Source of the DNA: Pseudomonas putida
GTDB taxonomy: Bacteria > Pseudomonadota > Gammaproteobacteria > Pseudomonadales > Pseudomonadaceae
Direction: 5' to 3'
Assembly (NCBI RefSeq): GCF_005080685.1
Contig: NZ_CP039371.1
Coordinates: forward strand, 5,022,001-5,086,000
DNA: 64,000 nt
Shown: one piece after another, positions 15,353 to 24,150 of the stretch
Position numbering within the stretch: the stretch's first letter is position 1
Layout of the letters: each line of letters starts with the position of its first letter
Notes under the pieces: generated by a model
The model's database searches: none
The model's input: the letters and a program-made list of their open reading frames with translations, nothing else
Told to the model about the DNA's origin: nothing
Translations under genes and position numbers: made by a program

Positions 15353-15595
15353 TCAGCTCGGCTTCGGCGGTGCGGGCTTGCTTGCGCCTCCCTTCCTGAA
15401 TCCCCGGTCGCCGGCGATGAACGCCTCCAACATGTGCGGAATCAGCGTCACGGCATCGACCGCCTCGCCATACGCCTGCGCGTGCAGCGCGGCGTAGCGG
15501 TCGAGGTCGGCTTTCAGGCTGGCCGGGCAGGCAAAGGTCAGCTTCGTGGATTCGGTTTTCGGCAGCGGGCCGAGCCGCAGCTTGCGCGTCGTCAT
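15353..15595 (-). CDS. DUF2274 family protein
   Basis: The 80-residue product starts MTTRKLRLGPLPKTESTKLT and has the DUF2274 pattern (KLTFACPASLKADLDRYAAL, then VTLIPHMLEAFIAGDRGF), a probable ribbon-helix-helix fold. The ATG overlaps the TrbI stop by four bases (ATGA), so it is the last gene of the trb operon, its usual place in Tn4371-like elements. The frame open up to 15982 is a shadow in trbI. Confidence 0.85.
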   Translation of the reverse strand: MTTRKLRLGPLPKTESTKLTFACPASLKADLDRYAALHAQAYGEAVDAVTLIPHMLEAFIAGDRGFRKGGASKPAPPKPS

Positions 15596-16875
15596 CGTGA
15601 AGTCCCCTTGTTGAAGAACAACGGCTGGTAGGGCCGCAGCACCAAGTCGCGGTTGGCGATGATGCGAACCGGCAGGCCCGGCCGCTCGGTCAGCGTCGGC
15701 TGGATGTTCATGTTGCGCCGGGTCATTTCCTGCCCGACCTGATTGATGCTGTCCTGCGCGCTGTCGCGCCCGGCGATGATGATGCGGTCGCCATCCTGGC
15801 GGTTCTCGGGCGCGGCCAACTCGGCGCCGACGCCCAGCAGTGTGGTCAACGCTGCGCCAGCGAAGATGCGGCCCCAGTGGTAGTCCACGTCGTCTTCCAG
15901 CCCGGCATAGCCGGCCGGGTCGGCTCCGACCAGGTTGTCGAGCGTGAGCGAAGACGTGTCGGGCAGGATGATCCGGTTCCACACCACCTGCACGCGGCTC
16001 TGCCCGTAGCTGACCTGGCTGTTGTAGCGGCCCAGGATGCGCGAACCCTGCGGGATCAGCAGAAAGCGCCCGGTGGCCGTGTCATAGACCGGCTCCGTCA
16101 CCGTGGCGATCACATCGCCCGGCAAATCCGACTTGATGCCCGTCACCAGCGCACCGGCGATCACCGATCCGGCCATGACCTGATACGGCGAAGCCGGCAT
16201 TTGCAGATTGCCGGAATTACGGGTTTCCGCAGTTCCGGCTTTCTGGAACGCCTCTTTCTGGTCTTGCCGGTTCTGTACCGCCGTCGGGTCGGCAGGCTGC
16301 GCCGCCGTCGAGGCTGGTCCGGCAGCCATCGGGTCGAACGCCGCATTGGCGGCGAAGCCCGGCGCGGCGGCGGCCTGTGACTGCGCCACCGGCGCGGCCT
16401 TCTGCGTGCCAGAGCGGAAGAACACCGATGAACCCGCGGCCGCTTCGGCTTCCTTGCGCAGCGCATCGTTCGGGTCGTTGCCGGGGGCCGCATAGGCGGC
16501 CGTCACCGGCTGCTGCGACTTGACGATGGCCGGGCCAAGATCGCCCGGCAGCGGCGGCCCCAGTTCGGGCACCGTGGGCGGCAAGGCCGGCGGCAGCTTG
16601 GAGTAATCCGCCGGCAGCGCATCCAGCCCTTCGGACTTGGAGACGCGATCGACGTTGTAAAGCTCGGTCTGCTCACCAGCACCACGCCGCTGCGGTTGCA
16701 GCGACCACATCAGCGCACCGAGCACGGCGACCGACAGGCCGCCGGCGAGGATGGCCAGCGTGCGCCGGTTCAGGCGCGTGACCGGGCGCGGCTGGGCGCG
16801 CAGCGCCACCGCCTCGGGTGCGATCTTGCCCGCCGTCTGCGGCGCGGTGAGGTCGGGAGTGTCGTCCTGGCTCAT
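15592..16875 (-). CDS. trbI: Conjugal transfer protein TrbI (VirB10-like)
   Basis: TrbI spans the inner membrane and, with TrbG/TrbF, forms the core channel of the type IV secretion system. The 427-residue product has a short cytoplasmic part, one TM helix at about 38-58 (RTLAILAGGLSVAVLGALMW), a Pro/Ala-rich periplasmic linker (about 70-215), and the VirB10 beta-barrel domain (PYQVMAGSVIAGALVTGIKS onward to LVLRPYQPLFF). Length is normal. Two bases separate it from trbG. Confidence 0.95.
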   Translation of the reverse strand: MSQDDTPDLTAPQTAGKIAPEAVALRAQPRPVTRLNRRTLAILAGGLSVAVLGALMWSLQPQRRGAGEQTELYNVDRVSKSEGLDALPADYSKLPPALPPTVPELGPPLPGDLGPAIVKSQQPVTAAYAAPGNDPNDALRKEAEAAAGSSVFFRSGTQKAAPVAQSQAAAAPGFAANAAFDPMAAGPASTAAQPADPTAVQNRQDQKEAFQKAGTAETRNSGNLQMPASPYQVMAGSVIAGALVTGIKSDLPGDVIATVTEPVYDTATGRFLLIPQGSRILGRYNSQVSYGQSRVQVVWNRIILPDTSSLTLDNLVGADPAGYAGLEDDVDYHWGRIFAGAALTTLLGVGAELAAPENRQDGDRIIIAGRDSAQDSINQVGQEMTRRNMNIQPTLTERPGLPVRIIANRDLVLRPYQPLFFNKGTSR

Positions 16876-16877
16876 TG

Positions 16878-17870
16878 TCAGTTCCTCCGCGCCACGCCGT
16901 CAGTGCGCTCGATCCGCACTACGTCACCACCATCGCCGCCCAGGCGCAGTTCGGCCGCGCCAAAGAGGCGATCCACGATGTAATAAGGCGAGCGGAAACG
17001 GTAGTTGACGAGCTGGCCATCACCCTGCGCGCCGATCACGAACAAGGGGGGCAACTCGCCTTGGGCGATACCCGGCGGAAACTGGATATAGACCTTCTCG
17101 CCATCATCGAAGGCCCGCTGCGGCTTCCAAGGCGGATTGCTACCGCTGATCGCGTAGCGGAAGCGGATCTTCTCCAGCGCCAGGCCGGTATCGACCGGCG
17201 CGGCGGCGCTGGCCGCCTGCGACTGGCGCTGCAAGGCCAGCATCCGGTCTTTCGGGTAGTCCCATGACACCGAGGCCATCCATGCCTTCTCGGTCGAGGT
17301 CAGCTCGATCAGGTAGGTGCGCCGGCTGGTGGTGATGACCAGATTGGTTTTCAGGCCCGAGCGGGTGGGCTTGACCAGCACATTGACGCGCAGCACCTCG
17401 CCGCTGCCGCTGGACGTGTCGCCCACGATCCAGCGCACGGTATCGCCAGCGGCGACGGTGACAAGTTCCTCGCCGGGCTGGAGCGAGACCACGGTGACGC
17501 GCCCCGGTGCGGCATAGACTTGATACAACGCGCCGTCGCTGTACGGCCACACTTGGATCGCATTGACGTAGCCCTCGCGGGTCGGCGCGATGCGTGCCTC
17601 GGCATTGGCGCGCGAAACGCGCACCTTCTCGTCGGCCGGCTCCGGCACGGGCGCTGCCTCGTCCACCTCCGGCAGCGGCTTCAACTGCGCCGGCAGCGCC
17701 AGCGGCTCGGGCACGGCGACGACTTCCACCGGCTTGGGCGGCTCGGGTAGCGGCTGCGCCTGCACCGGCTCATCAAGCGAAATGGACGGCGGCGGCTTGC
17801 CCTGCGAGGCGCATCCCGACAGGGCCGCGAACATCAGCACGAAAGCGTAAAAGCAGAAAGGCACGTTCAT
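16878..17870 (-). CDS. trbG: Conjugal transfer protein TrbG (VirB9-like)
   Basis: TrbG is the outer-membrane-side core component (VirB9/CagX family). The start MNVPFCFYAFVLMFAALSGC carries a lipoprotein signal with lipobox LSGC at about 20, which supports this ATG within a much longer open frame. A Pro-rich spacer follows, then the VirB9 N-domain (YVNAIQVWPYSDGALYQVYA, GDTVRWIVGD) and C-domain (PWKPQRAFDDGEKVYIQFP). It overlaps the end of trbF by four bases. Confidence 0.95.
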   Translation of the reverse strand: MNVPFCFYAFVLMFAALSGCASQGKPPPSISLDEPVQAQPLPEPPKPVEVVAVPEPLALPAQLKPLPEVDEAAPVPEPADEKVRVSRANAEARIAPTREGYVNAIQVWPYSDGALYQVYAAPGRVTVVSLQPGEELVTVAAGDTVRWIVGDTSSGSGEVLRVNVLVKPTRSGLKTNLVITTSRRTYLIELTSTEKAWMASVSWDYPKDRMLALQRQSQAASAAAPVDTGLALEKIRFRYAISGSNPPWKPQRAFDDGEKVYIQFPPGIAQGELPPLFVIGAQGDGQLVNYRFRSPYYIVDRLFGAAELRLGGDGGDVVRIERTDGVARRN

Positions 17871-18571
17871 GGTTTGGCTCCTTCGGAAGAATCCAGTTCG
17901 CGGCTCCACGACAGGCCGTTGACGTAGATACCCAGCGGGTTCTTGCGCAGGCGCTGTTCGGTGCGCGGGGTTTGCAGGACGGTGGAAAGCACGGCGTTCC
18001 AGCGTTCGGTGCCAGCGGGTGCGCCATTGACGAACCGCTGTTCCGTCCACCGGACGTTGAACGAGGCATCGCTGGCGCGCGTGACGCTGGTGATCTGCAC
18101 CGTCACCGACTCGCGGCCGACGCGGGCGAATGGATCGTTCTTGCTCGCGTAGTCGTTGAGCACGGCCGCACCCTTGTCGGTGGTGTAGTCGTAGGCATCG
18201 AGCCAGTTCTGCCGCACGACGATGGGGTCGATGGACAGCGAGCGCACCAGCGTCACGAAGCGCGCCAGGTGATGCGCAATCTGCGCATCGGCAGGCCGGT
18301 ACGGCGTGGCGGCCTCGCCCACGGTACGCACCTGGCCGGATTGATCGACTTCGATGACGTAGGGCGTCACGATGGACTGCGCCGAACGCCACACCAAGCC
18401 GCCGGCCATCAGCAGGGCCAGCACCAGGCAGCCGAAGGCCATCAGCCGCCAGTTCTTCGCCTGCACGCGGGCCGAGCCGATACGCTCGTCCCACACCTGG
18501 GCGGCGGCTTGATACGGGGTGGCAGGCTGTGGCGTATCGGCATAGCGCACCTGCGGTCGTTTGAATCGCAT
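17867..18571 (-). CDS. trbF: Conjugal transfer protein TrbF (VirB8-like)
   Basis: The 234-residue protein has an N-terminal cytoplasmic segment, one TM helix at about 42-62 (LMAFGCLVLALLMAGGLVWR) and a periplasmic VirB8-like domain (IVTPYVIEVDQSGQVRTVGE; FNVRWTEQRFVNGAPAGTER). It joins the inner-membrane part of the mating channel. The start follows GGAGAACTGACC. Confidence 0.95.
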   Translation of the reverse strand: MRFKRPQVRYADTPQPATPYQAAAQVWDERIGSARVQAKNWRLMAFGCLVLALLMAGGLVWRSAQSIVTPYVIEVDQSGQVRTVGEAATPYRPADAQIAHHLARFVTLVRSLSIDPIVVRQNWLDAYDYTTDKGAAVLNDYASKNDPFARVGRESVTVQITSVTRASDASFNVRWTEQRFVNGAPAGTERWNAVLSTVLQTPRTEQRLRKNPLGIYVNGLSWSRELDSSEGAKP

Positions 18572-18595
18572 GGTCAGTTCTCCTTGTGAATCGCT

Positions 18596-19990
18596 TTAGT
18601 CGTCGGAGCCGCGCAGGCTCGGGCCTTGCCCGGAGCCGCCACCGTCACCGCCGCGCAGCGTGTGGGCGGCCGTGGTCGCGGCATGGGTGATCTGCTGGCG
18701 GCGGTGCATCCGCTTGGCCCATGCGGGCTGCTCTTGCTTCTGCGAGCTGGCGGCGCTGTCTGTGGCTTCGCCTGCGGCCGCCTGACCGGTGCCAGCCGCA
18801 CCGGGTGCGGCGCCGCCACCGGCCTCTGTGCCGTTCCAGCCAGCACGGAAAGAGCCGGTCATCTTCTGCGCCGCGCCGGACGCCCCGGATGCGGCGCTAC
18901 GCCCGGCAGACTGCGCGCCGGTCTTGGCGACATTGCCCAAGCCGGCCATCGCGCCCTTGGCGCCGCCGCCCGCAGCGGCGGAACCGGCCTGGAATGCCGA
19001 CTTGGCGCTGCCGGCCGCCGAGGTGGCGGCACGCGCACCGGCCCCGGCGAGCTTGGCGGCCGCAGGCGCCATGCGTGCCCCGGCCACGACCGCACCACCC
19101 ACGCCGGTCGCGGCGGCGCCGATGGCAACGGCCGTGCCGGCGGCACCAATGGCGGCACCGGCCATCGCGCCCGCGCCAAGCTGCGGCGCACCGGACACCA
19201 GGCCCGTGGCGATGCCCGGCCCATAGATGCCCAGCGCCAGCAGCGCGAGCGAGGCCAGCATCACGACAAGGGCGTGGTCGATGGAGGGTTCGTCGGGATG
19301 AACCTGGAACTCTGCGAACAGGCCCGAGCCGATGCCGACGATGACGGCCAGCACCAAGACCTTGATGCCCGACGACACCACGTTGCCGAGCACCTTTTCG
19401 GCGAGAAACGAGGTCTTGTTCCAAAGCGCGAACGGCACCAGCACGAAGCCGGCCAGCGTCGTCAACTTGAACTCGATCAGCGTGATGAAAAGCTGGATCG
19501 CCAGCACGAAGAAACACAGGATGACGGTGAGCCAGGCGAGAAACATCACCACGATGGGGTCGATGTTCACGAAGACTTCGGGGAAGCCCGCCATGTCGCC
19601 GATCTGGTCGAGGATCGGTGCCCCGGCGTCGATGCCGGTCTTGGCCAGCCGCCCCGGTTGCAGGAAGTTCTCCATCGTCATGGTCGAGCCGGTGGCCGTC
19701 AGGCCCAGCCCGGCGAACGAGCGGAACACGATGCCGGCCAGCCAGTTGAAGTTGCCGATGATGTAGGCGAAGGCACCGACGTAGAGCACCTTGCGCAGCA
19801 GCTTGGCGATCACGTCCTCGCCCTGGCCGGTGGCGTGGCTCATGGCCCAATACAAGCCGGCGATGGTCATGTCGATGACGATCAGCGTGGCCGTCAAGAA
19901 CGCCACTTCGCCTTGCAGCAAGCCGAACCCGGAGTCGATGTAGCGCGAGAACGTATCGAGGAAGCGATCGATGATGGTCACGTCGTTCAT
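18596..19990 (-). CDS. trbL: Conjugal transfer protein TrbL (VirB6-like)
   Basis: The 464-residue polytopic membrane protein has about six hydrophobic helices within residues 20-270 (for example AFLTATLIVIDMTIAGLYWA). The remaining third is an Ala/Gly-rich low-complexity tail (GAMAGAAIGAAGTAVAIGAA). This layout is typical of TrbL. Its ATG overlaps the preceding lipoprotein stop by four bases. Confidence 0.94.
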   Translation of the reverse strand: MNDVTIIDRFLDTFSRYIDSGFGLLQGEVAFLTATLIVIDMTIAGLYWAMSHATGQGEDVIAKLLRKVLYVGAFAYIIGNFNWLAGIVFRSFAGLGLTATGSTMTMENFLQPGRLAKTGIDAGAPILDQIGDMAGFPEVFVNIDPIVVMFLAWLTVILCFFVLAIQLFITLIEFKLTTLAGFVLVPFALWNKTSFLAEKVLGNVVSSGIKVLVLAVIVGIGSGLFAEFQVHPDEPSIDHALVVMLASLALLALGIYGPGIATGLVSGAPQLGAGAMAGAAIGAAGTAVAIGAAATGVGGAVVAGARMAPAAAKLAGAGARAATSAAGSAKSAFQAGSAAAGGGAKGAMAGLGNVAKTGAQSAGRSAASGASGAAQKMTGSFRAGWNGTEAGGGAAPGAAGTGQAAAGEATDSAASSQKQEQPAWAKRMHRRQQITHAATTAAHTLRGGDGGGSGQGPSLRGSDD

Positions 19991-20289
19991 GGCGCGTCTT
20001 CCCCGGTGGGTTCATCGAAGCTGGCCGGAATCGGCGGCAGCTCGGCCAGCGTCCGGTATTCGTCAGGCCCGGCCTGGCCGGAGAAGAAGCGCCGCCGGAA
20101 CGCTTCGGCGGCGGCGCGGCAGTCGTCTTCGCCCACGGCCTGCCGGTTGTCCGCACACTGCGCACGCAACGCCTTGAGCCGCACGGGATCGGCGGTCAAG
20201 GCGTCGGCCAGGCTCTCGGCCTGCTGCTGGCCGCACGCGGTCAGCAGCAGGGCCAGCAGCGAAACCGACAAGACGGGAGCGCATCGCAT
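19987..20289 (-). CDS. EexN/TrbK-like entry exclusion lipoprotein 1
   Basis: The 100-residue product starts MRCAPVLSVSLLALLLTACG, a lipoprotein signal with lipobox LTAC. Two further Cys (RAQCADNR and DDCRAAA) may form a disulfide. The pattern L..DP.RLK.LR.QC..........C..A..A...RF marks EexN/TrbK-like proteins, which block mating into cells already carrying the element. Its place between trbL and trbJ is that of trbK in RP4. A related lipoprotein lies at 27896-28162. Confidence 0.85.
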   Translation of the reverse strand: MRCAPVLSVSLLALLLTACGQQQAESLADALTADPVRLKALRAQCADNRQAVGEDDCRAAAEAFRRRFFSGQAGPDEYRTLAELPPIPASFDEPTGEDAP

Positions 20290-20300
20290 GGCCGCCTCCG

Positions 20301-21038
20301 TCAGTTGTTGTAGAAATTGATGGACTGCGGCGTGTACGGCGTGCCGCTACCGAGGAAGCGCCGGCGAACTTCGCGGGCGCGCTCGGTGGCCGCCGCCTGC
20401 CGCGCCAGTTCCAGCGACGCGGCGCGGTCTTGCGTGATCTGGAGCTGCTGCGCCTGGATGGACTGCTTGGCCTGCAAGGCAAGAAGCTGGTTGGTCGCCT
20501 GCTGCGCCTGCAAGGCGCCGGTGGCCGATTGGCTCTGGCTCACGAGGTCGGCCAGCGCGCTTTCGTCTTGCGCCAGGTTCTGCGACACCTGCGCCTGCAT
20601 CCGCATCGCGGTATGCAGGCCGTCGAGGGTATTCTTCCAACGCTCGCGGGCGTCCTGCGCCATGCGGTCGCCGCTGACGGTGGCGGCGTACTGCTCCGGG
20701 TACAGGCGCGAGAACGTGGCGTCCATGCTCTGCACGTCGTAGGCCAGTCCCTGTGCCTCGGCGATCAGGCGTTCGGTGGTGGCGAGCGTCGAACGCAGGC
20801 GGTTGACAATGTTGAAGTCCAGGCTCGCCAGATTGCGGGCTTGGTTCATCAACATCTGCGCCTCGTTTTGCAGTTGACTGATCTGGTTGTTGATCTGCTC
20901 CAGCGTGCGAACGGCGGTGAGCGTGTTCTGCACGAAGTTGGACGGGTCGAATACGGTGATGGCCGCCGCGGGTTGAGCGAGCATCAGCGAGCCGGCCAGC
21001 GCGGCGGCGAGCGAAACGGAAAGCACACGGGTTTTCAT
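20301..21038 (-). CDS. trbJ: Conjugal transfer protein TrbJ (VirB5-like)
   Basis: The 245-residue protein has a cleavable signal peptide (MKTRVLSVSLAAALAGSLML, cut after AQPAAA). Long coiled-coil-like helices rich in Gln and Ala follow (EQINNQISQLQNEAQMLMNQ; GALQAQQATNQLLALQAKQS). It fits VirB5/TrbJ pilus-tip-type proteins. The C-terminus RRRFLGSGTPYTPQSINFYN shares an R-R-F...TPYTP string with the second EexN lipoprotein. Its start overlaps trbE by four bases. Confidence 0.93.
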   Translation of the reverse strand: MKTRVLSVSLAAALAGSLMLAQPAAAITVFDPSNFVQNTLTAVRTLEQINNQISQLQNEAQMLMNQARNLASLDFNIVNRLRSTLATTERLIAEAQGLAYDVQSMDATFSRLYPEQYAATVSGDRMAQDARERWKNTLDGLHTAMRMQAQVSQNLAQDESALADLVSQSQSATGALQAQQATNQLLALQAKQSIQAQQLQITQDRAASLELARQAAATERAREVRRRFLGSGTPYTPQSINFYNN

Positions 21039-23485
21039 GGCGAAACCTCCAGCGGTTGAGAAGCGAGGAAAGAAGCCGCCGCTGGTGAGGACGGCAGCAG
21101 GTCGGCGGCCCAGTCGAGGCCGCGATGGCGCAGCCACGCGCCGGCGAAGCCGCGAGCGCCGGCCTGCGTCAGCACGCGATCGATGTCGCGTTGGTCTTGC
21201 GGTGTGGATGCGCCCGCGAAGGCGAGCGCGGCCGGCCCCAGGTCGAGGTCGAACAGGCGATTGCCGAGGCGCGATTGGTAGTAGTAGTCGCGCTTGGGCT
21301 GCGCGGTAGCGACGATTTCGATTTGCCGGCTGTTGAGGCCGAAGCCCTCGTAGATCGTGCGAATCTGCGGTTCAGTGGCCTGCGGGTTGGGCAGAAAGAT
21401 GCGAGTGGCGCAGCTTTCGATGATCGCAGCCGCGATGCTGGAGTTCTGAATGTCCGCCAGGCTTTGCGTGGCGAAGACGACGCTGACGTTCTTCTTGCGC
21501 AGCGTCTTCAACCACTGCCGGATGCGCGCGGCGAACACCGGGTCATCGAGGAACAGCCAGGATTCGTCGAGAATCAGCAGCGTCGGCGCACCGTCGAACC
21601 GCTCATCGAAGCGCGCGAACAGGTAGCCCAGCACCGACCGCACGGCGGCAGGACTGGCCATCAGTTCTTCCATCTCGAAACACTGCACGTCGGCTGTGCC
21701 CAGCCGGTCGCGGTCGGCGTCCAGCAGCTTGCCGTGGGCGCCGCCGAGCACGTAAGGCGCGAGCGCCTGGCGCAGCGCGTTCGATTGCAGCAGCACCGAG
21801 AACCCGGTCATCGTGCGCTGCTCCAGCGGCGCACCGACGAGGCTCCCCAGCGCCGACCAGATCGCCACCTTCTCGTCGGGGCCGATGGCCACGCCCTCAT
21901 GGCGCAACCGTCCCTCGATCCATTCGGTGGCCCAGGCGCGATAGCCTTCCTGGTCGATGCGCGCAAGCGGCTGGAACGCGATACCGCCGTCAGCGCCTAG
22001 GTCGTAGTGCTCGCCGCCCAGCCCCAGGATGGTGGCGCGCATCGAGCGGCCCATGTCGAAGACGAAGATGCGCGAGTTCAAATAGCGTCGGAACTGCATC
22101 GCCAGCACGGCGAGGAATGCCGACTTGCCCATGCCGGTCGGGCCGACCACCGCCATGTGCCCCACGTCGCCAATGTGCGTGACCAGCCGGAACGGCGTCG
22201 CGCCGTCGGTGCGGGTGACGATCACCGGCGGGCCGTCCAGATGCGTATTGCGCTCGGGGCCAGCCCATACCGCCGACACGGGCATCATGTGCGCAAGGTT
22301 CAACGTCGAGACGATGGGCTGGCGCACGTTGGCGTAAGCGTTGCCGGGGATGGACGACAGCCACGCATCCACCGCATTCAACGTCTCGGGAATGGTGACG
22401 AAGCCCCGGCCTTGGATGACACGCTCCACCATGCGCAACTTTTCGTTGGCTACGTTGGCGTCCGCGTCCATGACGGTGACGGTCGCCGTCAGGTGGCCGA
22501 AGGAAACCTGATCGCTGCCAAGTTCCTGCATGGCGGCGTCTGCATCCGCCGACTTGTTGTTGGCGTCGGTATCGACCAGCGGGCTTTCCTGCTGGAAGAT
22601 CGTTTCACGCAGCAACGCCACTACGTTCTTGCGCTTGGCGAACCATTGGCGACGCAGGCGGCCGAGTCCCTTTTCCGCCTCGGCTTTGTCCAGGCAGAGG
22701 AACCGGGTTGACCAGCGATAGGCGAAGCCCAGACGGTTGAGGTCGTCCAGCAGGCCCGGCCAGGTCGAAGTCGGAAAGCCCCGCACCGACACCACGCGCA
22801 GATTCTGGTCGCCCAGCATCGGCGCTAGGCCACCGACCAGTGCGGAGTCGGCCAGCAGCGCGTCGATGTGGAACGGGACTTCGGGTACGCCCACGCGGTA
22901 GCGTCGCGTGGACACCGTGGCGTGCAGATAGGTCAGCGTCTCGGCGTCATCGAGCCAGGCGATTTCCGGCATCACGCCATCGAGTAAATCGAAGGCGCGA
23001 TCGGTTTCTGCCACGAAGGCATCGAGCCGACCGCGCCAGTCCACGCCGTCGCCCGGCGCGTTCTCGTAGAGCAGCTTGGCCGCGCGGGCGCGGGATTCCT
23101 CCGGCGGCAGGTACGCAAGCGTCAGGTGATAGGCGCTCTCGAAGTGACTGCCCGATTCCTCGAAGGCCGCCCGGCGTTCCTCGTCCACCAGCCAAGACAG
23201 CGGCTCGGGAAAGTCGGAGTGCGGGTAATCCGCCGCCGGCCGGCGCTCGGCCTCAATGAACAAGGCCCAGCCCGAACCTAGGCGGCGCAGCGCGTTGTTG
23301 AGCCGTGCCGACGTGGCGATCAGTTCGCCCTGTGTCGCGCTGTCTAGATCAGGCCCGCGAAAGCGCGCCGTGCGCTGGAAACTGCCGTCCTTGTTCAAGA
23401 CGACGCCTGGCGCGATCAGCCCGGCCCACGGAAGCCAGTCGGCGAGCAAGGCCGGGCGCTGACGGTATTCGGCAAGGTTCAGCAT
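21035..23485 (-). CDS. trbE: Conjugal transfer ATPase TrbE (VirB4-like)
   Basis: The 816-residue ATPase has the CagE/TrbE N-terminal domain, Walker A VVGPTGMGKSAFLAVLAMQF at about 440-459, and Walker B PTLLILDESWLFLDDP at about 620-635. It energises pilus assembly and substrate passage at the inner membrane. Length is standard for TrbE. The start MLNLAEYRQRPALLADWLPW is typical; trbD ends 12 bases upstream. Confidence 0.96.
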   Translation of the reverse strand: MLNLAEYRQRPALLADWLPWAGLIAPGVVLNKDGSFQRTARFRGPDLDSATQGELIATSARLNNALRRLGSGWALFIEAERRPAADYPHSDFPEPLSWLVDEERRAAFEESGSHFESAYHLTLAYLPPEESRARAAKLLYENAPGDGVDWRGRLDAFVAETDRAFDLLDGVMPEIAWLDDAETLTYLHATVSTRRYRVGVPEVPFHIDALLADSALVGGLAPMLGDQNLRVVSVRGFPTSTWPGLLDDLNRLGFAYRWSTRFLCLDKAEAEKGLGRLRRQWFAKRKNVVALLRETIFQQESPLVDTDANNKSADADAAMQELGSDQVSFGHLTATVTVMDADANVANEKLRMVERVIQGRGFVTIPETLNAVDAWLSSIPGNAYANVRQPIVSTLNLAHMMPVSAVWAGPERNTHLDGPPVIVTRTDGATPFRLVTHIGDVGHMAVVGPTGMGKSAFLAVLAMQFRRYLNSRIFVFDMGRSMRATILGLGGEHYDLGADGGIAFQPLARIDQEGYRAWATEWIEGRLRHEGVAIGPDEKVAIWSALGSLVGAPLEQRTMTGFSVLLQSNALRQALAPYVLGGAHGKLLDADRDRLGTADVQCFEMEELMASPAAVRSVLGYLFARFDERFDGAPTLLILDESWLFLDDPVFAARIRQWLKTLRKKNVSVVFATQSLADIQNSSIAAAIIESCATRIFLPNPQATEPQIRTIYEGFGLNSRQIEIVATAQPKRDYYYQSRLGNRLFDLDLGPAALAFAGASTPQDQRDIDRVLTQAGARGFAGAWLRHRGLDWAADLLPSSPAAASFLASQPLEVSP

Positions 23486-23497
23486 GGCGGCGTCCCC

Positions 23498-23770
23498 CTA
23501 CACGTCGAGCAGCGGTTTGTGCTTGATGTGCCGGGCGAAGACCTGCATGAACTGCGGATCGACGCGCGCGCCCCAGACCGCCAGCGAATGGCCGACGATC
23601 CAGAGCACCGCACCGGGAATCCACAGTTGCAGGCCCAGCCCGACGGCGGCGGCCAGCGTGCCGTTGGCAATCGCCACGGTGCGCGGCGCACCACCCATCA
23701 GGATCGGCTCGGTGAGTGAGCGATGCAGCGGCACCTCGAAGCCCGCCGTGAAGGCATCCGGGGCACTCAT
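23498..23770 (-). CDS. trbD: Conjugal transfer protein TrbD (VirB3-like)
   Basis: The 90-residue protein starts MSAPDAFTAGFEVPLHRSLT, with the family motif P-L-H-R-S-L-T-E-P-I-L-M-G-G. Two closely spaced hydrophobic helices (VAIANGTLAAAVGLGLQLWI and PGAVLWIVGHSLAVWGA) follow, as in VirB3. The start is set by the four-base overlap with trbC; the frame open to 24295 is an artefact. Confidence 0.93.
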   Translation of the reverse strand: MSAPDAFTAGFEVPLHRSLTEPILMGGAPRTVAIANGTLAAAVGLGLQLWIPGAVLWIVGHSLAVWGARVDPQFMQVFARHIKHKPLLDV

Positions 23771-24150
23771 ACGACCGCCCCGCCGGAGAAGGAGAAGAAC
23801 GACAGGAAGAACGAGGACGCAGCGAACGCGATGGACAGACCGAACACGATCTGGATCAGCTTGCGGAAGCCGCCGCTGGTATCGCCGAAGGCCAGCGCCA
23901 GGCCGGTGGAAATGATGATGATGACCGCGACGATGCGCGCCACCGGCCCCTGGATGGATTCGAGGATGGAGGTCAGCGGGCCTTCCCAGGGCATCGAGGA
24001 ACCGGAGGCTTTCGCCGTACCGGCCGTCATCAGCATGATGGTGGCCAGCAGCAGGCCGTGCTGCGCCGGCGCGGCCAGGCGCCGCAGGCGCGCGAAGGCC
24101 GAAGCCGGATTTACGGAAATGCGGAAAGCAAGAATGTGCATCTGCGTCAT
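23767..24150 (-). CDS. trbC: Conjugal transfer pilin TrbC (VirB2-like)
   Basis: The 127-residue prepilin has a long leader (MTQMHILAFRISVNPASAFA through about residue 49, APAQHGLLLATIMLMTAGTAKA) and two TM helices (VARIVAVIIIISTGLALAFG; IVFGLSIAFAASSFFLSFFS). This is the VirB2/TrbC pilin layout; in RP4 the pilin is cyclised by TraF, which is also present here. Overlaps trbB by four bases. Confidence 0.93.
   Translation of the reverse strand: MTQMHILAFRISVNPASAFARLRRLAAPAQHGLLLATIMLMTAGTAKASGSSMPWEGPLTSILESIQGPVARIVAVIIIISTGLALAFGDTSGGFRKLIQIVFGLSIAFAASSFFLSFFSFSGGAVV

Noticed and set aside
17594..18589. 331-residue rightward frame (and several others over the trb operon)
   Set aside because: Antisense to trbF and trbG; composition is His/Arg/Ala-rich with no domain, typical of shadow frames.
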